A stretch of DNA of 64,000 bases from Rhodobacter sp. (GTDB lineage: Bacteria; Pseudomonadota; Alphaproteobacteria; Rhodobacterales; Rhodobacteraceae): the NCBI GenBank assembly GCA_020637515.1, contig JACKKG010000001.1, positions 372,001 through 436,000 on the forward strand. Reading direction: 5' to 3'. The translations under genes were made by a program, and so were the position numbers. This document shows positions 42,991 to 52,703 of this stretch, piece after piece (position 1 is the first letter of the stretch; the number at the start of each line of letters is the position of its first letter). The notes beneath the pieces are model-generated. The model had not been told where the DNA came from and ran no database searches. It worked only from the letters and a program-made list of their open reading frames with translations.

Positions 42991-43908
42991 CTAGCCCTTT
43001 CGCCCGCGGCCGAAATCGGGCGCGTCGGTGTCTTGTCCTGCCTCGATGATGCCGCGCCGGATCGCGCGAGTGCGGGTGAAATAGTCGAACAGGTGATCGC
43101 CGTCACCCATGCGGATGGCGCGTTGCAGCACAAACAGCTCCTCGGTGAAGCGGCCCAGGATGTCCAGCGTCGCGTCCTTGTTGGTCAGGAACACGTCGCG
43201 CCACATCGTCGGATCGCTGGCCGCGATCCGCGTGAAATCCCGAAACCCCGAGGCCGAATACTTGATGACCTCGCTTTGCGACACGCGGCGCAGGTGATCG
43301 GCCACGCCAACCATCGTGTAGGCGATCAGGTGCGGCGTGTGCGACACCACGGCCAGCACCATGTCATGATGCCCAGCCTCCATCGTATCCACGTTCGCGC
43401 CCATCCCCTCGCACAAGCGGCGCAAACGCGCGACGGCCTCGGCATCGGCCCCGTCGGGCGGGGTCAACAGCCACCAGCGGTTTTCGAACAACGAGGCAAA
43501 GCCCGAATAGGGGCCCGAATGCTCGGTCCCGGCCAAGGGGTGCCCGGGGATGAAATGCACCGCCTGCGGCAGGTGCGGGCCGACCGCGTCGATCACCGCC
43601 TGCTTGACCGACCCCACATCCGTAACCGTTGCGCCCGGGCGCAGATGCGGCGCGATCTCGCGCGCGACGGCCTCCATCGCCCCCACCGGCACCGCCAGAA
43701 CCACCAGATCGGCGCCCTGCACGGCCTCGGCCGCCGTGGCGTGAACGCTGTCAACAAACCCGATCTGCCGCGCCGCCTCGCGGGTTTCGGCGCTGCGTGC
43801 GTGCCCGGCGATGTGACCGGCCAAACCGTGGCGCTTCATCGCATGGGCCATCGACCCGGCGATCAGGCCCAGCCCGATCAGGGCAACCCGCTCATACACA
43901 CGCGCCAT
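42991..43908 (-). CDS. Prephenate/arogenate dehydrogenase family protein
   Basis: A 305-residue NAD(P)-dependent dehydrogenase of tyrosine synthesis (TyrA/TyrC group). Rossmann motif VALIGLGLIAGSMAHAM (8-24), then TDVGSVKQAV, the catalytic-region FIPGHPLAGTEHSGP with the conserved His, and SHTPHLIAYTMV. It lacks a chorismate mutase or ACT domain, so it is the monofunctional type. Its ATG overlaps the hisC stop by one base (TGATG). Whether it uses prephenate or arogenate cannot be told from sequence. hisC family members can transaminate prephenate, making the pair consistent with Tyr and Phe synthesis. Confidence 0.93.
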   Translation of the reverse strand: MARVYERVALIGLGLIAGSMAHAMKRHGLAGHIAGHARSAETREAARQIGFVDSVHATAAEAVQGADLVVLAVPVGAMEAVAREIAPHLRPGATVTDVGSVKQAVIDAVGPHLPQAVHFIPGHPLAGTEHSGPYSGFASLFENRWWLLTPPDGADAEAVARLRRLCEGMGANVDTMEAGHHDMVLAVVSHTPHLIAYTMVGVADHLRRVSQSEVIKYSASGFRDFTRIAASDPTMWRDVFLTNKDATLDILGRFTEELFVLQRAIRMGDGDHLFDYFTRTRAIRRGIIEAGQDTDAPDFGRGRKG

Positions 43909-44993
43909 CACCGCACCCCCTTGAACGCCGCCAGCACACCGACGATGCGACGGCAGGCCGCCTCGTCGCCCACGGTAATGCGCAGGCATTCGGGCAGCTT
44001 GTAGCCGGCGACCTTGCGCACCAGAATGCCGTCGGCCTTCAGCGCGGCGTCGGCGGCGTCCGCCTCGTCGGCGCTGGCAAACCGCGCGAGGACGAAATTC
44101 GCGTGACTCTCATCGCAACCGATGCCCATCTGCACCAACGCCGCGCGCAGCCAGGCGCGCCAGCGGGCGTTCTCGGTGGCGCACCAACGGGTATAGGCCA
44201 CGTCCCGCACTGCCGCCTCGGCCGCGCCGAGCTGCGCGTTGGACAGGTTGAAGGGCTGGCGGATGCGGTTCAGGACGTCGATCACCGCGCGCTGCGCGTA
44301 GCCCCAGCCGATGCGCAATCCGCCCAGACCGTGGATCTTGGAAAAGGTTCGCGTCATGATGACGTTCGGATGGGCATCGACCAGCTCCGCGCCGCCGTCA
44401 TACCCCTGGGCAAACTCGGCATAGGCGCCGTCCAGCACCAGCACCACGTCCGCCGGCAGCCCCTGCGCCAGGCGCCGCAGCGCAGTGTCAGGCACCATCG
44501 TGCCGGTGGGATTGGCCGGGTTGGCGATGAACACCAGCCGCGTGCGCGGACCGACCGCCGCCAGAATAGCGTCCACATCGACCACGCGGTCCCTCTCGGG
44601 CACCTCGACCGGGGTGGCGCCGACGGCATGGGCCAGGATCGGATACATCGAAAAGCCGTGCGCCGTGGTGATCGCCTCGTCGCCGGGACCGGCAAAGGCC
44701 TGGGCGATGAATTGCAGAACCTCGTCCGAGCCCACGCCGCAGATGATCCGGTCGGGGTCCAGCCCGTGCACGCCGCCGATCGCTGCGCGCAGCCCGGCGT
44801 GATCCGTGGCGGGATACCGGTGCAACTGCCCCGCCGCCGCCGCAAAGGCCGCAGCCGCCAGGGGCGACGGGCCATAGGGGTTCTCGTTCGACGACAGCTT
44901 CAACACGTCGTCGCGCCCCTTCAGCGTGCTCTCGCCGCTGACATAGAGCGCGATGTCCATGATCCCAGGCTGCACACGGATGGTATCGCTCAT
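43908..44993 (-). CDS. hisC: Histidinol-phosphate aminotransferase
   Basis: A 361-residue class I/II PLP aminotransferase. It shows KLSSNENPYGPSP in the N-terminus, the cofactor region GVGSDEVLQFIAQA, ANPANPTGT, and the PLP-binding Lys219 in RTFSKIHGLGGLRIGWG. HisC makes L-histidinol phosphate; in organisms where it is next to a prephenate dehydrogenase it often also acts as an aromatic aminotransferase. The ATG at 44993 follows GGGGAAG. Downstream dehydrogenase and extensin-like gene are tightly packed on the same strand. Confidence 0.94.
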   Translation of the reverse strand: MSDTIRVQPGIMDIALYVSGESTLKGRDDVLKLSSNENPYGPSPLAAAAFAAAAGQLHRYPATDHAGLRAAIGGVHGLDPDRIICGVGSDEVLQFIAQAFAGPGDEAITTAHGFSMYPILAHAVGATPVEVPERDRVVDVDAILAAVGPRTRLVFIANPANPTGTMVPDTALRRLAQGLPADVVLVLDGAYAEFAQGYDGGAELVDAHPNVIMTRTFSKIHGLGGLRIGWGYAQRAVIDVLNRIRQPFNLSNAQLGAAEAAVRDVAYTRWCATENARWRAWLRAALVQMGIGCDESHANFVLARFASADEADAADAALKADGILVRKVAGYKLPECLRITVGDEAACRRIVGVLAAFKGVR

Positions 44994-45126
44994 GTTCTTC
45001 CCCAGACGCCCCCTTCGGGGGTTTACCTCGCCCCGGTCAAGGCGACCACCCGCCTTGACCATGCTCTTCCCGCCCCCGGCATCATCTTGGCAGAAATACG
45101 CTTCACGAGGGTCCGGCCAGGTGGGT

Positions 45127-45181
45127 CCGGGAGGGTGGGACACCCTCCCGGCGGGGGGTGCGGGGGGCTGGCCCCCCGCCG
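45127..45181 (+). repeat. Double-hairpin intergenic element, copy D
   Basis: First hairpin CGGGAGGGTG...CACCCTCCCG, then GCGGGGGGTGCG and a second hairpin GGGGGGC...GCCCCCC, the same plan as copies A-C. It lies in the 268-base gap between rpsD and hisC; a looser AAATACGC box lies about 30 bases before it, and an rpsD terminator lies after it. Confidence 0.7.
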
Positions 45182-45194
45182 CCACCGGCCCCCG

Positions 45195-45230
45195 ATGCGA
45201 AAGGGCCGCCCCGGTTCCCCGGCGCGGCCC
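45195..45230 (-). terminator. Terminator of rpsD
   Basis: On the minus strand, GGGCCGC-G-CCGG-GGAA-CCGG-G-GCGGCCC forms a long stem closed by a short loop and is followed by TTT. It starts about 30 bases downstream of the rpsD stop. Confidence 0.65.
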
Positions 45231-45261
45231 TCCACGAGGCAAGACCTCAGCCGTGGCCGGA

Positions 45262-45882
45262 TCAGTTCTTCGCGTAATATTCGACGACCAGGTTCGGCTC
45301 CATCTGAACCGGATAGGGCACGTCGCCCAGACCCGGCGTGCGCACGAAGGTCACGGTCATTTTCGAATGGTCGGCGTCCAGGTAGTCCGGCACGTCGCGC
45401 TCGGCCGAGGCGATGGCTTCCATCACCAGCGCCATCTGCTTCGAACGGTCACGGATGGCGACGACATCGCCTTCCTTGACGCGATACGAGGCGATGTTCA
45501 CCCGGCTGCCGTTCACGGTCACATGGCCGTGGTTCACGAACTGGCGGGCGGCGAAAATGGTCGGAACGAACTTGGCGCGATAGATCACGGCGTCCAGGCG
45601 GCGCTCGAGCAGGCCGATCAGGTTCTCGCCGGTGTCACCCTTCACGCGGGCGGCTTCGGCATAGATGCGCTTGAACTGCTTCTCGGTCACGTCGCCATAG
45701 TAGCCCTTGAGCTTTTGCTTGGCGCGCAACTGGGTGCCAAAGTCGGACAGCTTGCCCTTGCGGCGCTGGCCGTGCTGGCCCGGTCCGTATTCGCGCTTGT
45801 TGACGGGCGACTTGCCACGGCCCCAGATGTTTTCGCCCATGCGGCGGTCGATCTTGTATTTGGCAGCGGTGCGTTTGGTCAT
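45262..45882 (-). CDS. rpsD: 30S ribosomal protein S4
   Basis: S4 is a primary 16S rRNA binder that starts assembly of the 30S body. The 206-residue protein shows the canonical RRMGENIWGRGKSPVNKREYGPGQHG N-terminus (split here for brevity: residues about 14-38) and the S4 RNA-binding domain with LERRLDAVIYRAKFVPT and FVNHGHVTVNG. It ends VVEYYAKN as in related bacteria. AGGAGA lies just before the ATG. It is monocistronic with a strong promoter about 140 bases upstream, so the leader is long. Confidence 0.98.
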   Translation of the reverse strand: MTKRTAAKYKIDRRMGENIWGRGKSPVNKREYGPGQHGQRRKGKLSDFGTQLRAKQKLKGYYGDVTEKQFKRIYAEAARVKGDTGENLIGLLERRLDAVIYRAKFVPTIFAARQFVNHGHVTVNGSRVNIASYRVKEGDVVAIRDRSKQMALVMEAIASAERDVPDYLDADHSKMTVTFVRTPGLGDVPYPVQMEPNLVVEYYAKN

Positions 45883-46020
45883 CGCTGATCTCCTTCTTGT
45901 CACATCAGAAGGGCGTTGTCCTTTCCGGGTTTCCCCGGCGACAGGTCTCCCCTTGCGGGGGCCGCCAACACCAATGAAAACCGGGCGCCCTGCCACTGTG
46001 GCAAGCACCCGGACGGCGCG

Positions 46021-46048
46021 CTTATACAGCCCGCGCGGGCAGAGTCAA
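46021..46048 (-). promoter_or_regulatory. rpsD promoter
   Basis: On the minus strand TTGACT (46048-46043), a 16-base spacer and TATAAG (46026-46021) give one of the best sigma-70 matches in the window. A start near 46014 leaves a leader of about 130 bases before the rpsD ATG; the leader contains TGCCACAGTGGCA, CCCCGCAAGGGG and CCGGGGAAACCCGG hairpins. Confidence 0.65.
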
Positions 46049-46153
46049 CGCCCCCCTGACACCCGCCCCCGCCCCCGGGATGGCGCCGGTGTCCCGCCCT
46101 TGCACCGCGCGCGCGCCATCCCCACATCCGGGCTACCGCGACATGAGGTCCGC

Positions 46154-46447
46154 ATGATCCCCAGCCACCGCCGTTTCACCCGCCAGATCGACCGGATCGA
46201 AACCGGCCATCCGCGCCTGGGGTGGGTCGTGCGCGGCCTGACGGCGCCCGGGCGCGTGTGGTTGCGGCTGCCGGTTGCGCTGCTGCTGATCGCCGGCGGC
46301 TTCGTGGGTTTCCTGCCGATCCTCGGGTTCTGGATGCTGCCCCTCGGTCTGATCCTGCTGGCCATCGACCTGCCCCTGCTACGCCCCGGGGTCGGGGCCC
46401 TCATCGTGCGCGGGCGCGCGGCGCTGCGCCGCTGGCGCCAGGGCTAG
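46154..46447 (+). CDS. Small conserved membrane protein
   Basis: A 97-residue protein. The first 35 residues are basic and amphipathic, followed by a hydrophobic hairpin with LLLIAGGFVGFLPILGFWMLPLGLILLAIDLPLLRP, split by the FLPILGFWMLP signature that is seen in small alphaproteobacterial membrane proteins of unknown role. The C-terminus is Arg-rich and cytosolic. GAGG precedes the ATG at 46154. It is alone on the plus strand, divergent from rpsD and convergent with the Hint-domain gene. Confidence 0.75.
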   Translation: MIPSHRRFTRQIDRIETGHPRLGWVVRGLTAPGRVWLRLPVALLLIAGGFVGFLPILGFWMLPLGLILLAIDLPLLRPGVGALIVRGRAALRRWRQG

Positions 46448-46483
46448 GCCCCCACGGCAGGGCGGCGCGGGTCGCCGCGCGCG

Positions 46484-47515
46484 TCAGGCGGCGCTGGGGG
46501 CCAGGATTCCGGCCTCGCCCCGGGTCAGGCAGCGCCGCGCCGGATCGCCGAACCGCCCCGGATCCGAGGCCAGCCCGGGCGCCACCCGTTCGAGCGAGCG
46601 CGCATGCCAGGCCAGAACGCGCGGATCGGCCATCCCCGGGTGGAAGCTTTCGCAAGGCTGGCCATTCGCGGTGATGATCTCGTGCCGCTCCAGCATCAGG
46701 TGGATATAGCGCACGGAATCGATGCCAAAGTCCCGGCGGATGGCGCGGCCATCCTCCAGATCTTCGGCCGCGACCAGCACTTCGGCCTCGCCCAGCAGGG
46801 CCGGCGCGCGCAGCAACAGCCGGTGCCCGGGCGAGATCAGCAGGTCCCCTTCGGGGCGTCCGCGGGCCAGGGCATCGGCACGGATCCGCAGCGGCCGCAG
46901 GTGCGGATGCAGGAACAGCTCGGCGCCCGACAGGCGGGTCTCGCCGCGCCAGACCACCGGCTGCGGGCCGTTGTCGCGCGTCAGCACCCGATCGCCGGGG
47001 GCGAGTGTTTCGATGGCCCGCGCGCCGTGCGGGGTGGCGATCGCCGTGCCCGGCAGAAAGCAGATGACGCCGGCTCGGCGCGGCGCGCGGGTGGCATCGA
47101 CCAGCGACAGCCCCGCGACCCACAACTCGCGGTCGGGCGGCGGCAACAGGGGGTGGAACACCGCCAGCAACCGCGCGCCCTGCCGCACGATCCGTGCCGG
47201 ATAGATCCGGCGGCCATCGGTCAGCAGCATGGAATCGGCCGGGGTGTCGGGTTCGGGCGCGGACTGGGCCTGTGGCATCGCCGCCAGCGCCAGGCGCCGC
47301 ATCCGGTCGCGCGCGCGCCGGCGCGGATCGTCGCGGTCCGCGGGGCTGTCCAGCCACAGCGTCGCGATGCCGGCGTCCAGTCTGCGCGCCGTGCCGCGCC
47401 AGCGCCAGGACATGCCGACCGCCATCAGATCCGGCGGCAGCCCCCATTCCTCTCCGGGCGCAGTCTGCGCCCATTCGACGGCATACACGCCGCTGAAACC
47501 CGATACACTGCTCAT
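46484..47515 (-). CDS. Hint (hedgehog/intein-type) domain protein
   Basis: A 343-residue protein with an N-terminal region of about 145 residues of unknown type and a C-terminal Hint_2 domain. The domain begins CFLPGTAIATPHGARAIETL, with the Cys that in inteins and hedgehog proteins performs the N-S acyl shift, followed by LAPGDRVLTRDNG, ISPGHRLLL (block-B-like His) and ERHEIITANGQPCESFHPG. No intein C-terminal Asn splice site is seen, so splicing is not expected; self-cleavage or a structural role is possible. Such proteins are frequent in Rhodobacteraceae without known function. The ATG is at 47515. Confidence 0.85.
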   Translation of the reverse strand: MSSVSGFSGVYAVEWAQTAPGEEWGLPPDLMAVGMSWRWRGTARRLDAGIATLWLDSPADRDDPRRRARDRMRRLALAAMPQAQSAPEPDTPADSMLLTDGRRIYPARIVRQGARLLAVFHPLLPPPDRELWVAGLSLVDATRAPRRAGVICFLPGTAIATPHGARAIETLAPGDRVLTRDNGPQPVVWRGETRLSGAELFLHPHLRPLRIRADALARGRPEGDLLISPGHRLLLRAPALLGEAEVLVAAEDLEDGRAIRRDFGIDSVRYIHLMLERHEIITANGQPCESFHPGMADPRVLAWHARSLERVAPGLASDPGRFGDPARRCLTRGEAGILAPSAA

Positions 47516-47582
47516 TGTTTTGCCTGTTTGTTTCCGGAACGGTAACAAACGCCGAGTCGTCTGGAAAGAAGGTTCTGCGCCG

Positions 47583-49691
47583 TCATGGCCCGGTCCAGGG
47601 CCGGTCGCCGGCCCTTTGGCGCGCGGAAAGGACCGTGCCGCCCGGCTCCAGGGCCAGCGCACCCGAGCGCGCCAGCGCGGCTGCGTCAAGGATCCGGCAG
47701 TCGCCGGGCGGGGCCGTATCGATGCGCGCGTCGATGACAATCCGCCGACCGTCGTGGCACTGGTCCGCCAGCGCCCGTTCGCCGCGCCGTCCGGTCAGAT
47801 GCACCCAGACCTCGCCGTCAAAGACGAACCGCACCCCGCCCTCGACCGGCTCGAAGCCCGGCCGTGCGGCGGCGGTGGCCTGGTCGGCGCCGTCCCCGTC
47901 GGACTCGAGCCAGGCGAGCGCCGTGTACCCCGCGCCGCGAGACCGGCTGAGCACACGCCCCGCCGGGGACCAGAGGCCGACAAGCGCCCCCTCACCGTCG
48001 ATCAGCAGCGCCGGCCGGGCGGCGAGGCCCCAACCGGCAAACGCCGCCGCCATCGCCCCAAGCCCCAGCCAGCGCGACCGGGCCGGCCACAGGATCAGCC
48101 ACAACGCGCCCAGCGACAGAAGCGGCATCACCCAGGTCGGCGGCGCGGCGATAGGGCGCAGCGCCGCGTCGATCCCGGCGAACCAGGTGGCGACTCCCAG
48201 GATCCAGCGCGCGCCCAGCGCCATCAGGGACAGGCCGATACCCTCCAGACCCAGCGGCCAGAGCGCGGCCGCCAGAACCGCCGCCGGCATGACCAGCACG
48301 CCCATCAGCGGCACGCTGAGGATGTTGGCCAGCAGACCGTATTCGGCCGCGCGGTGGAACTGTGCGGCGGCAAAGGGCGCCGTTGCCAGACCGGCCACGA
48401 CCGAGGTCGTCACGGCGCCCAGGATCGGCGCCAACCAGCGGGCCGACCGGCCCGGCGGGCTGCGCGAGCGGGCCAGGCGCTGCGCCTGTTTGCGATCGCG
48501 CAACCAGCGAAACGTCGCCACCAGCGCGACGGTCGCGGCAAAGGACATCTGAAAACCGGCCGACAGGATCGACTCGGGCCGCCAGACCAGCAGCACCAGC
48601 GCCGCCAGGGCCACCGACCGCAGCGACACCGCGCGTCGTCCGGCCAGAACGGCACCCAGCATCACCGCCGCCATCACGAACGCGCGTTGCGTCGCCACAT
48701 TGCCCCCCGACAGCGCCAGATAGACCGCCGCCGCGGCCAGCGCGCCCAGCGCGGCGATGCGCCGGATCGGCCAGTTCAGCGCCAGCCAGGGCACCATCGC
48801 CAGAAGCGCCCGCAACACGCCATAGACCACCCCCGTCAGCAGCCCCATATGCAGCCCCGAGATGGCCAGCAGATGCGCCAGGTTCGAGCGGCGCAGGGCC
48901 TCGGTCGTCTGGAGGCCCACGCCAGACCGGTCCCCGGTCAGGATCGCGGCGACAAAGCCGCCCGCCTCGCCCGGAAGCCGTTGGCGGATGCCGCCGGCGA
49001 TGCGCAGGCGCAACCGCGTCAGGGCCAGCGCAAGGCCCGGTTCGGGCCGCGCCAGCGTCACCACGGGGTTGCGCGTGTATCCGACCGCGCCCAGCCCGTC
49101 GAACCAGGCGAGGCGGCGGAAATCGAACCCGCCGGGCTCGACCGGCCCGCCGGGCGGGGCCAGCAGACCCGTCGTCGCGACCCGGGCCCCGGCCACCGGG
49201 TCGATATCGAGCGGCCCCAGGATCGAAACGCGCACCCGTCGAGGAACCCGCCCGGGCGCGACATCGGGCAGGACCACGCGGTCCAGCGTCAGGCGCACCG
49301 CGTCACTGCCCGACCGGTCGATGCCGACGATCCGCCCCTCGATCGGGCCATAGCGATGCCAGCCCAGAACCGGCGCGGCCACCTGTTGCGTGCGCCAGGC
49401 GGCCAGCAACGGACCGGCCAGGACCAGCGCCAGCGCCAGCGCCAGCGGTCGCCAGTCGCCGGGCCCGGTCAGCGCGGCCGCCGCGGCCAGCGTCAATCCG
49501 CCCGCCAGCAGCGTCAGCGCCGGTGCGCCGGGTTCGACCGGAAGCGCGAAATACGCACCCACGCCGATCCCCAGCAGGACGGGCACCAGCGGGAACAGCG
49601 CCCCGCGCGCCACCGCGATCGCCGCCAGCAGCCCCGCCAGCGGCGCTGGCAGGGAAACGGCGACCTGATCCTGGGCGGCGGGGCTCGACAC
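47583..49691 (-). CDS. ComEC/Rec2 family DNA-uptake channel-like protein
   Basis: A 702-residue membrane protein of the ComEC family, which forms the inner-membrane channel for incoming DNA in natural transformation. It has an N-terminal DUF4131 region with two helices and an OB-like segment (GPIEGRIVGIDRSGSDAVRLTL), then the competence domain with HLLAISGLHMGLL and SGFQMSFAAT signatures and about ten helices. The metallo-beta-lactamase domain of longer ComEC forms is absent, as in most alphaproteobacteria. The start is GTG at 49691. It is divergent from gltX. Confidence 0.9.
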   Translation of the reverse strand: MSSPAAQDQVAVSLPAPLAGLLAAIAVARGALFPLVPVLLGIGVGAYFALPVEPGAPALTLLAGGLTLAAAAALTGPGDWRPLALALALVLAGPLLAAWRTQQVAAPVLGWHRYGPIEGRIVGIDRSGSDAVRLTLDRVVLPDVAPGRVPRRVRVSILGPLDIDPVAGARVATTGLLAPPGGPVEPGGFDFRRLAWFDGLGAVGYTRNPVVTLARPEPGLALALTRLRLRIAGGIRQRLPGEAGGFVAAILTGDRSGVGLQTTEALRRSNLAHLLAISGLHMGLLTGVVYGVLRALLAMVPWLALNWPIRRIAALGALAAAAVYLALSGGNVATQRAFVMAAVMLGAVLAGRRAVSLRSVALAALVLLVWRPESILSAGFQMSFAATVALVATFRWLRDRKQAQRLARSRSPPGRSARWLAPILGAVTTSVVAGLATAPFAAAQFHRAAEYGLLANILSVPLMGVLVMPAAVLAAALWPLGLEGIGLSLMALGARWILGVATWFAGIDAALRPIAAPPTWVMPLLSLGALWLILWPARSRWLGLGAMAAAFAGWGLAARPALLIDGEGALVGLWSPAGRVLSRSRGAGYTALAWLESDGDGADQATAAARPGFEPVEGGVRFVFDGEVWVHLTGRRGERALADQCHDGRRIVIDARIDTAPPGDCRILDAAALARSGALALEPGGTVLSARQRAGDRPWTGP

Positions 49692-49766
49692 TTGTTCTCG
49701 CCTGTCTCTTTGCCTAGAGCTTGGCGCAGCTTAGATCCCCCGTGGTTTCCGAAAGGTTAACGATCG

Positions 49767-51173
49767 ATGTCAGCCCCCGTCGTCACCCGCTTCGCCCCCT
49801 CGCCGACGGGGTTCCTGCACATCGGCGGCGCGCGGACGGCGTTGTTCAACTGGCTCTACGCGCGCGGACGGGGCGGTCGGTTCCTGCTGCGCATCGAAGA
49901 CACCGATCGCGCCCGCTCGACCCCCGAGGCCACGGCGGCGATCCTGTCCGGACTGACCTGGCTGGGCCTCGACTGGGATGGCGAGGCGATCAGCCAGTTC
50001 GAACGCGCCCCCCGCCACGCCAAGGTCGCGCGCGCCATGATGGAACGCGGCCATGCCTACAAATGCTTCTCGACCCAGGACGAGATCGAGTCGTTCCGCG
50101 AGGCCGCCCGCGCCGAGGGGCGCAGCACGCTGTTCCAAAGCCCCTGGCGCGACGCCGACCCCGCGACGCACCCCGATGCGCCTTATGTGATCCGCCTGAA
50201 GGCCCCGCGCGACGGGGAAACAGTGATCGAGGATGCCGTTCAGGGGCGCGTCGTGTTTCGCAACGACCAACTCGACGACATGGTTTGTTTACGCTCTGAT
50301 GGCACACCCACCTACATGCTGGCCGTGGTCGTGGACGATCACGACATGGGCGTGACGCATGTGATCCGGGGGGACGACCATTTGAACAACGCGGCGCGGC
50401 AATCGCAGGTCTATCACGCGATGGGCTGGGACCTGCCGCAATTCGCCCATATCCCCCTGATTCATGGCGAGGACGGCAAGAAGCTGTCCAAACGCCACGG
50501 CGCCCTAGGGGTCGAGGATTACCAGCGCATGGGCTATCCGGCGGCGGCGATCCGCAACTATCTGGCACGCCTGGGCTGGAGCCATGGCGACGACGAGTTC
50601 TTCTCGGATGCGCAGGCGACGCAATGGTTCGACCTGGGGGGAATCGGCCGCGCGCCGGCCCGACTGGACCTGAAAAAGCTGGACCATCTGACGGCGCTAC
50701 ACTTCTCGGTGATGGATGACGCCGCGGCGCTGCATGAACTTGAGGCATTTCTGGCCGCGACCGAGGCTCCGCCCTTGACCCCGGCGCAGCGCGACGGGCT
50801 GCTGCGCGCCATGCCCCAACTGAAAGACAAGGCCAAAGGCTTTGGTCAAATCCTTGAAAGGGCTCACTTTGTCTTGACCGCGCGGCCGATCCTGCCGGAC
50901 GAGAAAGCGGCGAGGCTGCTGGATTCTGTATCCCGTCGTATACTGGGCGAATTGACGCCGCATCTGCAAAATGCTAGCTGGGACCGCGAGAGACTCGAAG
51001 CCATCGTGGGCGAATCCGCCGCGCAACACGGCCTCGGACTCGGCAAGCTTGCCCAGCCGTTGCGGGCGGCGCTGGCCGGTCGGACCGTGTCGCCAAGCGT
51101 GTTCGACATGATGATTGTTCTGGGACGCAATGAGACCCTGGCGCGGCTCACGGATGCCGCAAACGGGGGTTGA
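49767..51173 (+). CDS. gltX: Glutamate--tRNA ligase
   Basis: Class I synthetase charging tRNA-Glu (and possibly tRNA-Gln where GatCAB is used). The 468-residue protein has the HIGH-type APSPTGFLHIGGARTA (10-25), zinc-less central region, and KLSKR at 239-243. The C-terminal helical anticodon-binding domain is complete. Rhodobacterales often have two gltX copies; this is one full-length copy. GAAAGG precedes the ATG. gltA follows 52 bases downstream and could share its transcript. Confidence 0.97.
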   Translation: MSAPVVTRFAPSPTGFLHIGGARTALFNWLYARGRGGRFLLRIEDTDRARSTPEATAAILSGLTWLGLDWDGEAISQFERAPRHAKVARAMMERGHAYKCFSTQDEIESFREAARAEGRSTLFQSPWRDADPATHPDAPYVIRLKAPRDGETVIEDAVQGRVVFRNDQLDDMVCLRSDGTPTYMLAVVVDDHDMGVTHVIRGDDHLNNAARQSQVYHAMGWDLPQFAHIPLIHGEDGKKLSKRHGALGVEDYQRMGYPAAAIRNYLARLGWSHGDDEFFSDAQATQWFDLGGIGRAPARLDLKKLDHLTALHFSVMDDAAALHELEAFLAATEAPPLTPAQRDGLLRAMPQLKDKAKGFGQILERAHFVLTARPILPDEKAARLLDSVSRRILGELTPHLQNASWDRERLEAIVGESAAQHGLGLGKLAQPLRAALAGRTVSPSVFDMMIVLGRNETLARLTDAANGG

Positions 51174-51225
51174 GCAACCACGGCCCCGGTGCGCCGGGCC
51201 GCCAACTTGAGAAGCGAGGGACGCG

Positions 51226-52521
<1,296 letters not shown>

Positions 52522-52544
52522 TCCGCACGCCCGCCAATACAGCG

Positions 52545-52570
52545 AACGCCGCCCCTCGCGGGCGGCGTTT
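52545..52570 (+). terminator. Terminator of gltA
   Basis: A ten-base-pair stem AACGCCGCCC / GGGCGGCGTT with loop CTCGC starts 23 bases after the gltA stop; only three T residues follow, so it is a moderate intrinsic terminator. Confidence 0.6.
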
Positions 52571-52649
52571 CCGCATCCGGACGGCGACCGCCGGGCCATA
52601 ATCCGCATCCGATTTGATGCAAATTGTCGGGAATTCCGCGCCGCGCCCT

Positions 52650-52703
52650 CCCCTTCTTTGTGCCGGAAATATCCCGGGGGTCCGGGGGCAGGGCCCCCGG
52701 CGC
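52650..52703 (+). repeat. AAATATCCCGGGGGT box (copy 2) with single GC hairpin
   Basis: CTTTGTGCC, two bases, AAATATCCCGGGGGT and then a CCGGGGGC...GCCCCCGG hairpin. The box matches the minus-strand copy at 28226-28262 closely, and the hairpin corresponds to the second half of the double-hairpin element. It ends at the stop of the sulfotransferase-like gene. A separate 13-base palindrome ATTTG-ATG-CAAAT lies at 52612-52624. Confidence 0.65.

Noticed and set aside
52612..52624. ATTTG-ATG-CAAAT palindrome as an operator
   Set aside because: It lies between convergent genes with no promoter to control; a 13-base match can occur by chance.
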